Positions 35,065 to 46,523 of a DNA stretch of 64,000 nucleotides are shown here, in pieces. The DNA lies in assembly GCA_023053685.1 (NCBI GenBank), contig JALIGW010000157.1, positions 124,001-188,000 on the forward strand. The letters are read 5' to 3'. Source of the DNA: Diadophis punctatus similis. Lineage: Eukaryota; Chordata; Lepidosauria; Squamata; Dipsadidae. How positions within the stretch are numbered: the stretch's first letter is position 1; every line of letters begins with the position of its first letter. A program made the translations under genes and the position numbers. Below the pieces are notes generated by a model, which saw only the letters and a list, made by a program, of their open reading frames with translations, ran no database searches and was not told the DNA's origin.

Positions 35065-37202
35065 TCGGCTTTCCAGCCTGTGGGGAACAGGAATATGTGT
35101 TTCTTTTTCATTTCTGAGGTGTTTGTCAAAAGTGATGTTTTTGGGCTGAATTGAGAAATAAGGCGAATGCTGTGTTAGACCTTGGGCTAGCTCTTCAGGG
35201 AAAGGTCGGAATCAAAAATCAAGCGAGAATTCGGCTTTCCAGCCTGTGCGGAACACGAATATGTGTTTCATTTTCATTTCTGAGGTGTTTGTCAAAAGTC
35301 ATGTTTTTTGGCTGAATTGAGAATGCTGTGTTAGACCTTGGGCTAGCTCTTCAGGGAAAGGTCGGAATCAAAAATTGAGCGAGAATTCGGCTTTCCAGCC
35401 CGTGGGGAACAGGAATATGTGTTTCTTTTTCATTTCTGAGGTGTTTGTCAAAAGTGATGTTTTTGGGCTGAATTGAGAAATAAGGCGAATGCTGTGTTAG
35501 ACCTTGCGCTAGCTCTTCAGGGAAAGGTCAGAATCAAAAATTGAGCGAGAATTCGGCTTTCCAGCCCGTGGGGAACAGGAATATGTGTTTCTTTTTCATT
35601 TCTGAGGTGTTTATCAAAAGTGATGTTTTTGGGCTGAATTGAGAAATAAGGCGAATGCTGTTTTAGACCTTGCGCTAGCTCTTCAGGGAAAGGTCAGAAT
35701 CAATAATCAAGCAAGAATTCGGCTTTCCAGCCCATGGGGAACAGGAATATGTGTTTCTTTTTCATTTCTGAGGTGTTTGTCAAAAGTGATGTTTTTGGGC
35801 TGAATTGAATCCTAAGGCGAATGCTGTGTTAGACTTTGGGCTAGCTTTTCAGGGTAGGCTCGGAATCAAAAATCAAGCGAGAATTCAGCTTTCCAGCCTG
35901 TGGGGAACAGGAATATGTGTTTCATTTTCATTTCTGAGGTGTTTGTCAAAAGTGATGTTTTTGGGCTGAATTGAATCCTAAGGCGAATGCTGTGTTAGAC
36001 TTTGGGCTAGCTTTTCAGGGTAGGCTCGGAATCAAAAATCAAGCGAGAATTCAGCTTTCCAGCCTGTGGGGAACAGGAATACGTGTTTCATTTTCATTTC
36101 TGAGGTGTTTGTCAAAAGTGATGTTTTTGGGCTGAATTGAATCCTAAGGCGAATGCTGTGTTAGACTTTGGGCTAGCTTTTCAGGGTAGGCTCGGAATCA
36201 AAAATCAAGCGAGAATTCAGCTTTCCAGCCTGTGGGGAACAGGAATATGTGTTTCATTTTCATTTCTGAGGTGTTTGTCAAAAGTGATGTTTTTGGGCTG
36301 AATTGAATCCTAAGGCGAATGCTGTGTTAGACTTTGGGCTAGCTTTTCAGGGTAGGCTCGGAATCAAAAATCAAGCGAGAATTCAGCTTTCCAGCCTGTG
36401 GGGAACAGGAATATGTGTTTCATTTTCATTTCTGAGGTGTTTGTCAAAAGTGATGTTTTTGGGCTGAATTGAGAAATAAGGCGAATGCTGTGTTAGACCT
36501 TGGGCTAGGTCTTCAGGGAAAGGTCGGAATCAAAAATCAAGCGAGAATTCGGCTTTCCAGCCTGTGGGGAACAGGAATATGTGTTTCTTTTTCATTTCTG
36601 AGGTGTTTGTCAAAAGTGATGTTTTTGGGCTGAATTGAGAAATAAGGCGAATGCTGTGTTAGACCTTGGGCTAGCTCTTCAGGGAAAGGTCGGAATCAAA
36701 AATCAAGCGAGAATTCGGCTTTCCAGCCTGTGCGGAACACGAATATGTGTTTCATTTTCATTTCTGAGGTGTTTGTCAAAAGTCATGTTTTTTGGCTGAA
36801 TTGAGAATGCTGTGTTAGACCTTGGGCTAGCTCTTCAGGGAAAGGTCGGAATCAAAAATTGAGCGAGAATTCGGCTTTCCAGCCCGTGGGGAACAGGAAT
36901 ATGTGTTTCTTTTTCATTTCTGAGGTGTTTGTCAAAAGTGATGTTTTTGGGCTGAATTGAGAAATAAGGCGAATGCTGTGTTAGACCTTGCGCTAGCTCT
37001 TCAGGGAAAGGTCAGTATCAATAATCAAGCGAGAATTCGGCTTTCCAGCCCATGGGGAACAGGAATATGTGTTTCTTTTTCATTTCTGAGGTGTTTGTCA
37101 ATAGTGATGTTTTTGGGCTGAATTGAATCCTAAGGCGAATGCTGTGTTAGACTTTGGGCTAGCTTTTCAGGGTAGGCTCGGAATCAAAAATCAAGCGAGA
37201 AT
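35065..37202 (+). repeat. Block D, unit 1 (2,138-bp 13-mer)
   Basis: Eleven full monomers and two short ones (13 x 166 - 20). Matches the next 2,138 bp almost perfectly. Shared rare markers are GTTTATCAAAAG (35,611 and 37,749), CTGTTTTAGACC (near 35,659 and 37,797), GGAATACGTG (36,081 and 38,219) and CAGTATCAATAATC (near 37,013 and 39,151). Four type-2 monomers in a row form its middle. Confidence 0.88.
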
Positions 37203-37364
37203 TCAGCTTTCCAGCCTGTGGGGAACAGGAATATGTGTTTCTTTTTCATTTCTGAGGTGTTTGTCAAAAGTGATGTTTTTGGGCTGAATTGAGAAATAAG
37301 GCGAATGCTGTGTTAGACCTTGGGCTAGCTCTTCAGGGAAAGGTCGGAATCAAAAATCAAGCGA
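37199..37364 (+). repeat. Hybrid monomer at the block D tandem junction
   Basis: The start (ATTCAGCTTTCC after a type-2 tail) is that of the unit at 39,337, while from TTTCTTTTTC onward it is that of the unit at about 35,061. The crossover lies between about 37,205 and 37,230, in sequence common to both. This is the expected product of unequal exchange or slippage between monomers 2,138 bp apart. Confidence 0.8.
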
Positions 37365-39340
37365 GAATTCGGCTTTCCAGCCTGTGCGGAACACGAATAT
37401 GTGTTTCATTTTCATTTCTGAGGTGTTTGTCAAAAGTCATGTTTTTTGGCTGAATTGAGAATGCTGTGTTAGACCTTGGGCTAGCTCTTCAGGGAAAGGT
37501 CGGAATCAAAAATTGAGCGAGAATTCGGCTTTCCAGCCCGTGGGGAACAGGAATATGTGTTTCTTTTTCATTTCTGAGGTGTTTGTCAAAAGTGATGTTT
37601 TTGGGCTGAATTGAGAAATAAGGCGAATGCTGTGTTAGACCTTGCGCTAGCTCTTCAGGGAAAGGTCAGAATCAAAAATTGAGCGAGAATTCGGCTTTCC
37701 AGCCCGTGGGGAACAGGAATATGTGTTTCTTTTTCATTTCTGAGGTGTTTATCAAAAGTGATGTTTTTGGGCTGAATTGAGAAATAAGGCGAATGCTGTT
37801 TTAGACCTTGCGCTAGCTCTTCAGGGAAAGGTCAGAATCAATAATCAAGCAAGAATTCGGCTTTCCAGCCCATGGGGAACAGGAATATGTGTTTCTTTTT
37901 CATTTCTGAGGTGTTTGTCAAAAGTGATGTTTTTGGGCTGAATTGAATCCTAAGGCGAATGCTGTGTTAGACTTTGGGCTAGCTTTTCAGGGTAGGCTCG
38001 GAATCAAAAATCAAGCGAGAATTCAGCTTTCCAGCCTGTGGGGAACAGGAATATGTGTTTCATTTTCATTTCTGAGGTGTTTGTCAAAAGTGATGTTTTT
38101 GGGCTGAATTGAATCCTAAGGCGAATGCTGTGTTAGACTTTGGGCTAGCTTTTCAGGGTAGGCTCGGAATCAAAAATCAAGCGAGAATTCAGCTTTCCAG
38201 CCTGTGGGGAACAGGAATACGTGTTTCATTTTCATTTCTGAGGTGTTTGTCAAAAGTGATGTTTTTGGGCTGAATTGAATCCTAAGGCGAATGCTGTGTT
38301 AGACTTTGGGCTAGCTTTTCAGGGTAGGCTCGGAATCAAAAATCAAGCGAGAATTCAGCTTTCCAGCCTGTGGGGAACAGGAATATGTGTTTCATTTTCA
38401 TTTCTGAGGTGTTTGTCAAAAGTGATGTTTTTGGGCTGAATTGAATCCTAAGGCGAATGCTGTGTTAGACTTTGGGCTAGCTTTTCAGGGTAGGCTCGGA
38501 ATCAAAAATCAAGCGAGAATTCAGCTTTCCAGCCTGTGGGGAACAGGAATATGTGTTTCATTTTCATTTCTGAGGTGTTTGTCAAAAGTGATGTTTTTGG
38601 GCTGAATTGAGAAATAAGGCGAATGCTGTGTTAGACCTTGGGCTAGGTCTTCAGGGAAAGGTCGGAATCAAAAATCAAGCGAGAATTCGGCTTTCCAGCC
38701 TGTGGGGAACAGGAATATGTGTTTCTTTTTCATTTCTGAGGTGTTTGTCAAAAGTGATGTTTTTGGGCTGAATTGAGAAATAAGGCGAATGCTGTGTTAG
38801 ACCTTGGGCTAGCTCTTCAGGGAAAGGTCGGAATCAAAAATCAAGCGAGAATTCGGCTTTCCAGCCTGTGCGGAACACGAATATGTGTTTCATTTTCATT
38901 TCTGAGGTGTTTGTCAAAAGTCATGTTTTTTGGCTGAATTGAGAATGCTGTGTTAGACCTTGGGCTAGCTCTTCAGGGAAAGGTCGGAATCAAAAATTGA
39001 GCGAGAATTCGGCTTTCCAGCCCGTGGGGAACAGGAATATGTGTTTCTTTTTCATTTCTGAGGTGTTTGTCAAAAGTGATGTTTTTGGGCTGAATTGAGA
39101 AATAAGGCGAATGCTGTGTTAGACCTTGCGCTAGCTCTTCAGGGAAAGGTCAGTATCAATAATCAAGCGAGAATTCGGCTTTCCAGCCCATGGGGAACAG
39201 GAATATGTGTTTCTTTTTCATTTCTGAGGTGTTTGTCAATAGTGATGTTTTTGGGCTGAATTGAATCCTAAGGCGAATGCTGTGTTAGACTTTGGGCTAG
39301 CTTTTCAGGGTAGGCTCGGAATCAAAAATCAAGCGAGAAT
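37203..39340 (+). repeat. Block D, unit 2, head-to-tail with unit 1
   Basis: Begins exactly where unit 1 ends. The match with unit 1 continues to about 37,229/39,367 and breaks at TTTCTTTTT against TTTCATTTT. Because these two units alone share GTTTATCAAAAG, while the copies at 42.2 and 48.6 kb have GTTTGTCAAAAG, this tandem pair is the younger duplication. Confidence 0.88.
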
Positions 39341-40000
39341 TCAGCTTTCCAGCCTGTGGGGAACAGGAATATGTGTTTCATTTTCATTTCTGAGGTGTTT
39401 GTCAAAAGTGATGTTTTTGGGCTGAATTGAGAAATAAGGCGAATGCTGGGTTAGACCTTGGGCTAGCTCTTCAGGGAAAGGTCAGAATCAAAAATTGAGC
39501 GAGAATTCAGCTTTCCAGCCCATGGGGAACAGGAATATGTGTTTCTTTTTCATTTCTGAGGTGTTTGCCAAAAGTGATGTTTTTGGGCTGAATTGAGAAA
39601 TAAGGCGAATGCTGTGTTAGACCTTGGGCTAGCTCTTCAGTGAAAGGTCGGAATCGAAAATCAAGCGAGAATTCGGCTTTCCAGCCCATGGGGAACAGGA
39701 ATATGTGTTTCTTTTTCCTTTCTGAGGTGTTTGTCAAAAGTGATGTTTTTGGGCTGAATTGAATCCTAAGGCGAATGCTGGGTTAGACCTTGGGCTAGCT
39801 CTTCAGGGAAAGGTCGGAATCAAAAATCAAGCGAGAATTCGGCTTTCCAGCCTGTGGGGAACAGGAATATGTGTTTCTTTTTCATTTCTGAGGTGTTTGT
39901 CAAAAGTGATGTTTTTGGGCTGAATTGAGAAATAAGGCGAATGCTGTGTTAGACCTTGGGCTAGCTCTTCAGGGAAAGGTCGGAATCAAAAATCAAGCGA

Positions 40001-40312
40001 GAATTCGGCTTTCCAGCCTGTGCGGAACACGAATATGTGTTTCATTTTCATTTCTGAGGTGTTTGTCAAAAGTCATGTTTTTTGGCTGAATTGAGAATGC
40101 TGTGTTAGACCTTGGGCTAGCTCTTCAGGGAAAGGTCGGAATCAAAAATCAAGCGAGAATTCGGCTTTCCAGCCTGTGCGGAACACGAATATGTGTTTCA
40201 TTTTCATTTCTGAGGTGTTTGTCAAAAGTCATGTTTTTTGGCTGAATTGAGAATGCTGTGTTAGACCTTGGGCTAGCTCTTCAGGGAAAGGTCGGAATCA
40301 AAAATTGAGCGA
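40001..40312 (+). repeat. Two adjacent short monomers (2 x 156 bp)
   Basis: EcoRI sites at 40,001, 40,157 and 40,313 define two consecutive 156-bp units, the only place in the window where short monomers are neighbours. They explain why the marker interval 39,737 to 41,045 is 1,308 bp rather than 1,152. The unit otherwise matches its 1,152-bp neighbours, so a single-monomer tandem duplication is the simplest account. Confidence 0.9.
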
Positions 40313-43300
40313 GAATTCGGCTTTCCAGCCCGTGGGGAACAGGAATATGTGTTTCTTTTTCATTTCTGAGGTGTTTGTCAAAAGTGATGTTTTTGGGCTG
40401 AATTGAGAAATAAGGCGAATGCTGTGTTAGACCTTGCGCTAGCTCTTCAGGGAAAGGTCAGTATCAATAATCAAGCGAGAATTCGGCTTTCCAGCCCATG
40501 GGGAACAGGAATATGTGTTTCTTTTTCATTTCTGAGGTGTTTGTCAATAGTGATGTTTTTGGGCTGAATTGAATCCTAAGGCGAATGCTGTGTTAGACTT
40601 TGGGCTAGCTTTTCAGGGTAGGCTCGGAATCAAAAATCAAGCGAGAATTCAGCTTTCCAGCCTGTGGGGAACAGGAATATGTGTTTCATTTTCATTTCTG
40701 AGGTGTTTGTCAAAAGTGATGTTTTTGGGCTGAATTGAGAAATAAGGCGAATGCTGGGTTAGACCTTGGGCTAGCTCTTCAGGGAAAGGTCAGAATCAAA
40801 AATTGAGCGAGAATTCAGCTTTCCAGCCCATGGGGAACAGGAATATGTGTTTCTTTTTCATTTCTGAGGTGTTTGCCAAAAGTGATGTTTTTGGGCTGAA
40901 TTGAGAAATAAGGCGAATGCTGTGTTAGACCTTGGGCTAGCTCTTCAGTGAAAGGTCGGAATCGAAAATCAAGCGAGAATTCGGCTTTCCAGCCCATGGG
41001 GAACAGGAATATGTGTTTCTTTTTCCTTTCTGAGGTGTTTGTCAAAAGTGATGTTTTTGGGCTGAATTGAATCCTAAGGCGAATGCTGGGTTAGACCTTG
41101 GGCTAGCTCTTCAGGGAAAGGTCGGAATCAAAAATCAAGCGAGAATTCGGCTTTCCAGCCTGTGGGGAACAGGAATATGTGTTTCTTTTTCATTTCTGAG
41201 GTGTTTGTCAAAAGTGATGTTTTTGGGCTGAATTGAGAAATAAGGCGAATGCTGTGTTAGACCTTGGGCTAGCTCTTCAGGGAAAGGTCGGAATCAAAAA
41301 TCAAGCGAGAATTCGGCTTTCCAGCCTGTGCGGAACACGAATATGTGTTTCATTTTCATTTCTGAGGTGTTTGTCAAAAGTCATGTTTTTTGGCTGAATT
41401 GAGAATGCTGTGTTAGACCTTGGGCTAGCTCTTCAGGGAAAGGTCGGAATCAAAAATTGAGCGAGAATTCGGCTTTCCAGCCCGTGGGGAACAGGAATAT
41501 GTGTTTCTTTTTCATTTCTGAGGTGTTTGTCAAAAGTGATGTTTTTGGGCTGAATTGAGAAATAAGGCGAATGCTGTGTTAGACCTTGCGGTAGCTCTTC
41601 AGGGAAAGGTCAGTATCAATAATCAAGCGAGAATTCGGCTTTCCAGCCCATGGGGAACAGGAATATGTGTTTCTTTTTCATTTCTGAGGTGTTTGTCAAT
41701 AGTGATGTTTTTGGGCTGAATTGAATCCTAAGGCGAATGCTGTGTTAGACTTTGGGCTAGCTTTTCAGGGTAGGCTCGGAATCAAAAATCAAGCGAGAAT
41801 TCAGCTTTCCAGCCTGTGGGGAACAGGAATATGTGTTTCATTTTCATTTCTGAGGTGTTTGTCAAAAGTGATGTTTTTGGGCTGAATTGAGAAATAAGGC
41901 GAATGCTGGGTTAGACCTTGGGCTAGCTCTTCAGGGAAAGGTCAGAATCAAAAATTGAGCGAGAATTCAGCTTTCCAGCCCATGGGGAACAGGAATATGT
42001 GTTTCTTTTTCATTTCTGAGGTGTTTGCCAAAAGTGATGTTTTTGGGCTGAATTGAGAAATAAGGCGAATGCTGTGTTAGACCTTGGGCTAGCTCTTCAG
42101 TGAAAGGTCGGAATCGAAAATCAAGCGAGAATTCGGCTTTCCAGCCCGTGGGGAACAGGAATATGTGTTTCTTTTTCATTTCTGAGGTGTTTGCCAAAAG
42201 TGATGTTTTTGGACTGAATTGAGAAATAAGGCGAATGCTGTGTTAGACCTTGGGCTAGGTCTTCAGGGAAAGGTCGGAATCAAAAATCAAGCGAGAATTC
42301 GGCTTTCCAGCCTGTGGGGAACAGGAATATGTGTTTCTTTTTCATTTCTGAGGTGTTTGTCAAAAGTGATGTTTTTGGGCTGAATTGAGAAATAAGGCGA
42401 ATGCTGTGTTAGACCTTGGGCTAGCTCTTCAGGGAAAGGTCGGAATCAAAAATCAAGCGAGAATTCGGCTTTCCAGCCTGTGCGGAACACGAATATGTGT
42501 TTCATTTTCATTTCTGAGGTGTTTGTCAAAAGTCATGTTTTTTGGCTGAATTGAGAATGCTGTGTTAGACCTTGGGCTAGCTCTTCAGGGAAAGGTCGGA
42601 ATCAAAAATTGAGCGAGAATTCGGCTTTCCAGCCCGTGGGGAACAGGAATATGTGTTTCTTTTTCATTTCTGAGGTGTTTGTCAAAAGTGATGTTTTTGG
42701 GCTGAATTGAGAAATAAGGCGAATGCTGTGTTAGACCTTGCGCTAGCTCTTCAGGGAAAGGTCAGAATCAAAAATTGAGCGAGAATTCGGCTTTCCAGCC
42801 CGTGGGGAACAGGAATATGTGTTTCTTTTTCATTTCTGAGGTGTTTGTCAAAAGTGATGTTTTTGGGCTGAATTGAGAAATAAGGCGAATGCTGTTTTAG
42901 ACCTTGCGCTAGCTCTTCAGGGAAAGGTCAGAATCAATAATCAAGCAAGAATTCGGCTTTCCAGCCCATGGGGAACAGGAATATGTGTTTCTTTTTCATT
43001 TCTGAGGTGTTTGTCAAAAGTGATGTTTTTGGGCTGAATTGAATCCTAAGGCGAATGCTGTGTTAGACTTTGGGCTAGCTTTTCAGGGTAGGCTCGGAAT
43101 CAAAAATCAAGCGAGAATTCAGCTTTCCAGCCTGTGGGGAACAGGAATATGTGTTTCATTTTCATTTCTGAGGTGTTTGTCAAAAGTGATGTTTTTGGGC
43201 TGAATTGAATCCTAAGGCGAATGCTGTGTTAGACTTTGGGCTAGCTTTTCAGGGTAGGCTCGGAATCAAAAATCAAGCGAGAATTCAGCTTTCCAGCCTG

Positions 43301-44017
43301 TGGGGAACAGGAATACGTGTTTCATTTTCATTTCTGAGGTGTTTGTCAAAAGTGATGTTTTTGGGCTGAATTGAATCCTAAGGCGAATGCTGTGTTAGAC
43401 TTTGGGCTAGCTTTTCAGGGTAGGCTCGGAATCAAAAATCAAGCGAGAATTCAGCTTTCCAGCCTGTGGGGAACAGGAATATGTGTTTCATTTTCATTTC
43501 TGAGGTGTTTGTCAAAAGTGATGTTTTTGGGCTGAATTGAATCCTAAGGCGAATGCTGTGTTAGACTTTGGGCTAGCTTTTCAGGGTAGGCTCGGAATCA
43601 AAAATCAAGCGAGAATTCAGCTTTCCAGCCTGTGGGGAACAGGAATATGTGTTTCATTTTCATTTCTGAGGTGTTTGTCAAAAGTGATGTTTTTGGGCTG
43701 AATTGAGAAATAAGGCGAATGCTGTGTTAGACCTTGGGCTAGGTCTTCAGGGAAAGGTCGGAATCAAAAATCAAGCGAGAATTCGGCTTTCCAGCCTGTG
43801 GGGAACAGGAATATGTGTTTCTTTTTCATTTCTGAGGTGTTTGTCAAAAGTGATGTTTTTGGGCTGAATTGAGAAATAAGGCGAATGCTGTGTTAGACCT
43901 TGGGCTAGCTCTTCAGGGAAAGGTCGGAATCAAAAATCAAGCGAGAATTCGGCTTTCCAGCCTGTGCGGAACACGAATATGTGTTTCATTTTCATTTCTG
44001 AGGTGTTTGTCAAAAGT
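40100..44017 (+). repeat. Block E/D composite, copy 1 (3.9 kb)
   Basis: Matches 46,524-50,441 at an offset of 6,424 bp. Shared rare markers are CTTGCGGTAG (near 41,587 and 48,011), TTTTTGGACTG (near 42,210 and 48,634), CTGTTTTAG (near 42,893 and 49,317) and GGAATACGTG (43,315 and 49,739). Its 42.2-44.0 kb part is a third copy of the 13-mer of block D, joined to the 7-mer series through the TTTTTGGACTG unit, which also precedes block D at 34,978. Confidence 0.86.
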
Positions 44018-46523
44018 CATGTTTTTTGGCTGAATTGAGAATGCTGTGTTAGACCTTGGGCTAGCTCTTCAGGGAAAGGTCGGAATCAAAAATTGAGCGA
44101 GAATTCGGCTTTCCAGCCCGTGGGGAACAGGAATATGTGTTTCTTTTTCATTTCTGAGGTGTTTGTCAAAAGTGATGTTTTTGGGCTGAATTGAGAAATA
44201 AGGCGAATGCTGTGTTAGACCTTGCGCTAGCTCTTCAGGGAAAGGTCAGTATCAATAATCAAGCGAGAATTCGGCTTTCCAGCCCATGGGGAACAGGAAT
44301 ATGTGTTTCTTTTTCATTTCTGAGGTGTTTGTCAATAGTGATGTTTTTGGGCTGAATTGAATCCTAAGGCGAATGCTGTGTTAGACTTTGGGCTAGCTTT
44401 TCAGGGTAGGCTCGGAATCAAAAATCAAGCGAGAATTCAGCTTTCCAGCCTGTGGGGAACAGGAATATGTGTTTCATTTTCATTTCTGAGGTGTTTGTCA
44501 AAAGTGATGTTTTTGGGCTGAATTGAGAAATAAGGCGAATGCTGGGTTAGACCTTGGGCTAGCTCTTCAGGGAAAGGTCAGAATCAAAAATTGAGCGAGA
44601 ATTCAGCTTTCCAGCCCATGGGGAACAGGAATATGTGTTTCTTTTTCATTTCTGAGGTGTTTGCCAAAAGTGATGTTTTTGGGCTGAATTGAGAAATAAG
44701 GCGAATGCTGTGTTAGACCTTGGGCTAGCTCTTCAGTGAAAGGTCGGAATCGAAAATCAAGCGAGAATTCGGCTTTCCAGCCCATGGGGAACAGGAATAT
44801 GTGTTTCTTTTTCCTTTCTGAGGTGTTTGTCAAAAGTGATGTTTTTGGGCTGAATTGAATCCTAAGGCGAATGCTGGGTTAGACCTTGGGCTAGCTCTTC
44901 AGGGAAAGGTCGGAATCAAAAATCAAGCGAGAATTCGGCTTTCCAGCCTGTGGGGAACAGGAATATGTGTTTCTTTTTCATTTCTGAGGTGTTTGTCAAA
45001 AGTGATGTTTTTGGGCTGAATTGAGAAATAAGGCGAATGCTGTGTTAGACCTTGGGCTAGCTCTTCAGGGAAAGGTCGGAATCAAAAATCAAGCGAGAAT
45101 TCGGCTTTCCAGCCTGTGCGGAACACGAATATGTGTTTCATTTTCATTTCTGAGGTGTTTGTCAAAAGTCATGTTTTTTGGCTGAATTGAGAATGCTGTG
45201 TTAGACCTTGGGCTAGCTCTTCAGGGAAAGGTCGGAATCAAAAATTGAGCGAGAATTCGGCTTTCCAGCCCGTGGGGAACAGGAATATGTGTTTCTTTTT
45301 CATTTCTGAGGTGTTTGTCAAAAGTGATGTTTTTGGGCTGAATTGAGAAATAAGGCGAATGCTGTGTTAGACCTTGCGCTAGCTCTTCAGGGAAAGGTCA
45401 GTATCAATAATCAAGCGAGAATTCGGCTTTCCAGCCCATGGGGAACAGGAATATGTGTTTCTTTTTCATTTCTGAGGTGTTTGTCAATAGTGATGTTTTT
45501 GGGCTGAATTGAATCCTAAGGCGAATGCTGTGTTAGACTTTGGGCTAGCTTTTCAGGGTAGGCTCGGAATCAAAAATCAAGCGAGAATTCAGCTTTCCAG
45601 CCTGTGGGGAACAGGAATATGTGTTTCATTTTCATTTCTGAGGTGTTTGTCAAAAGTGATGTTTTTGGGCTGAATTGAGAAATAAGGCGAATGCTGGGTT
45701 AGACCTTGGGCTAGCTCTTCAGGGAAAGGTCAGAATCAAAAATTGAGCGAGAATTCAGCTTTCCAGCCCATGGGGAACAGGAATATGTGTTTCTTTTTCA
45801 TTTCTGAGGTGTTTGCCAAAAGTGATGTTTTTGGGCTGAATTGAGAAATAAGGCGAATGCTGTGTTAGACCTTGGGCTAGCTCTTCAGTGAAAGGTCGGA
45901 ATCGAAAATCAAGCGAGAATTCGGCTTTCCAGCCCATGGGGAACAGGAATATGTGTTTCTTTTTCCTTTCTGAGGTGTTTGTCAAAAGTGATGTTTTTGG
46001 GCTGAATTGAATCCTAAGGCGAATGCTGGGTTAGACCTTGGGCTAGCTCTTCAGGGAAAGGTCGGAATCAAAAATCAAGCGAGAATTCGGCTTTCCAGCC
46101 TGTGGGGAACAGGAATATGTGTTTCTTTTTCATTTCTGAGGTGTTTGTCAAAAGTGATGTTTTTGGGCTGAATTGAATCCTAAGGCGAATGCTGTGTTAG
46201 ACTTTGGGCTAGCTTTTCAGGGTAGGCTCGGAATCAAAAATCAAGCGAGAATTCAGCTTTCCAGCCTGTGGGGAACAGGAATATGTGTTTCATTTTCATT
46301 TCTGAGGTGTTTGTCAAAAGTGATGTTTTTGGGCTGAATTGAGAAATAAGGCGAATGCTGTGTTAGACCTTGGGCTAGGTCTTCAGGGAAAGGTCGGAAT
46401 CAAAAATCAAGCGAGAATTCGGCTTTCCAGCCTGTGGGGAACAGGAATATGTGTTTCTTTTTCATTTCTGAGGTGTTTGTCAAAAGTGATGTTTTTGGGC
46501 TGAATTGAGAAATAAGGCGAATG

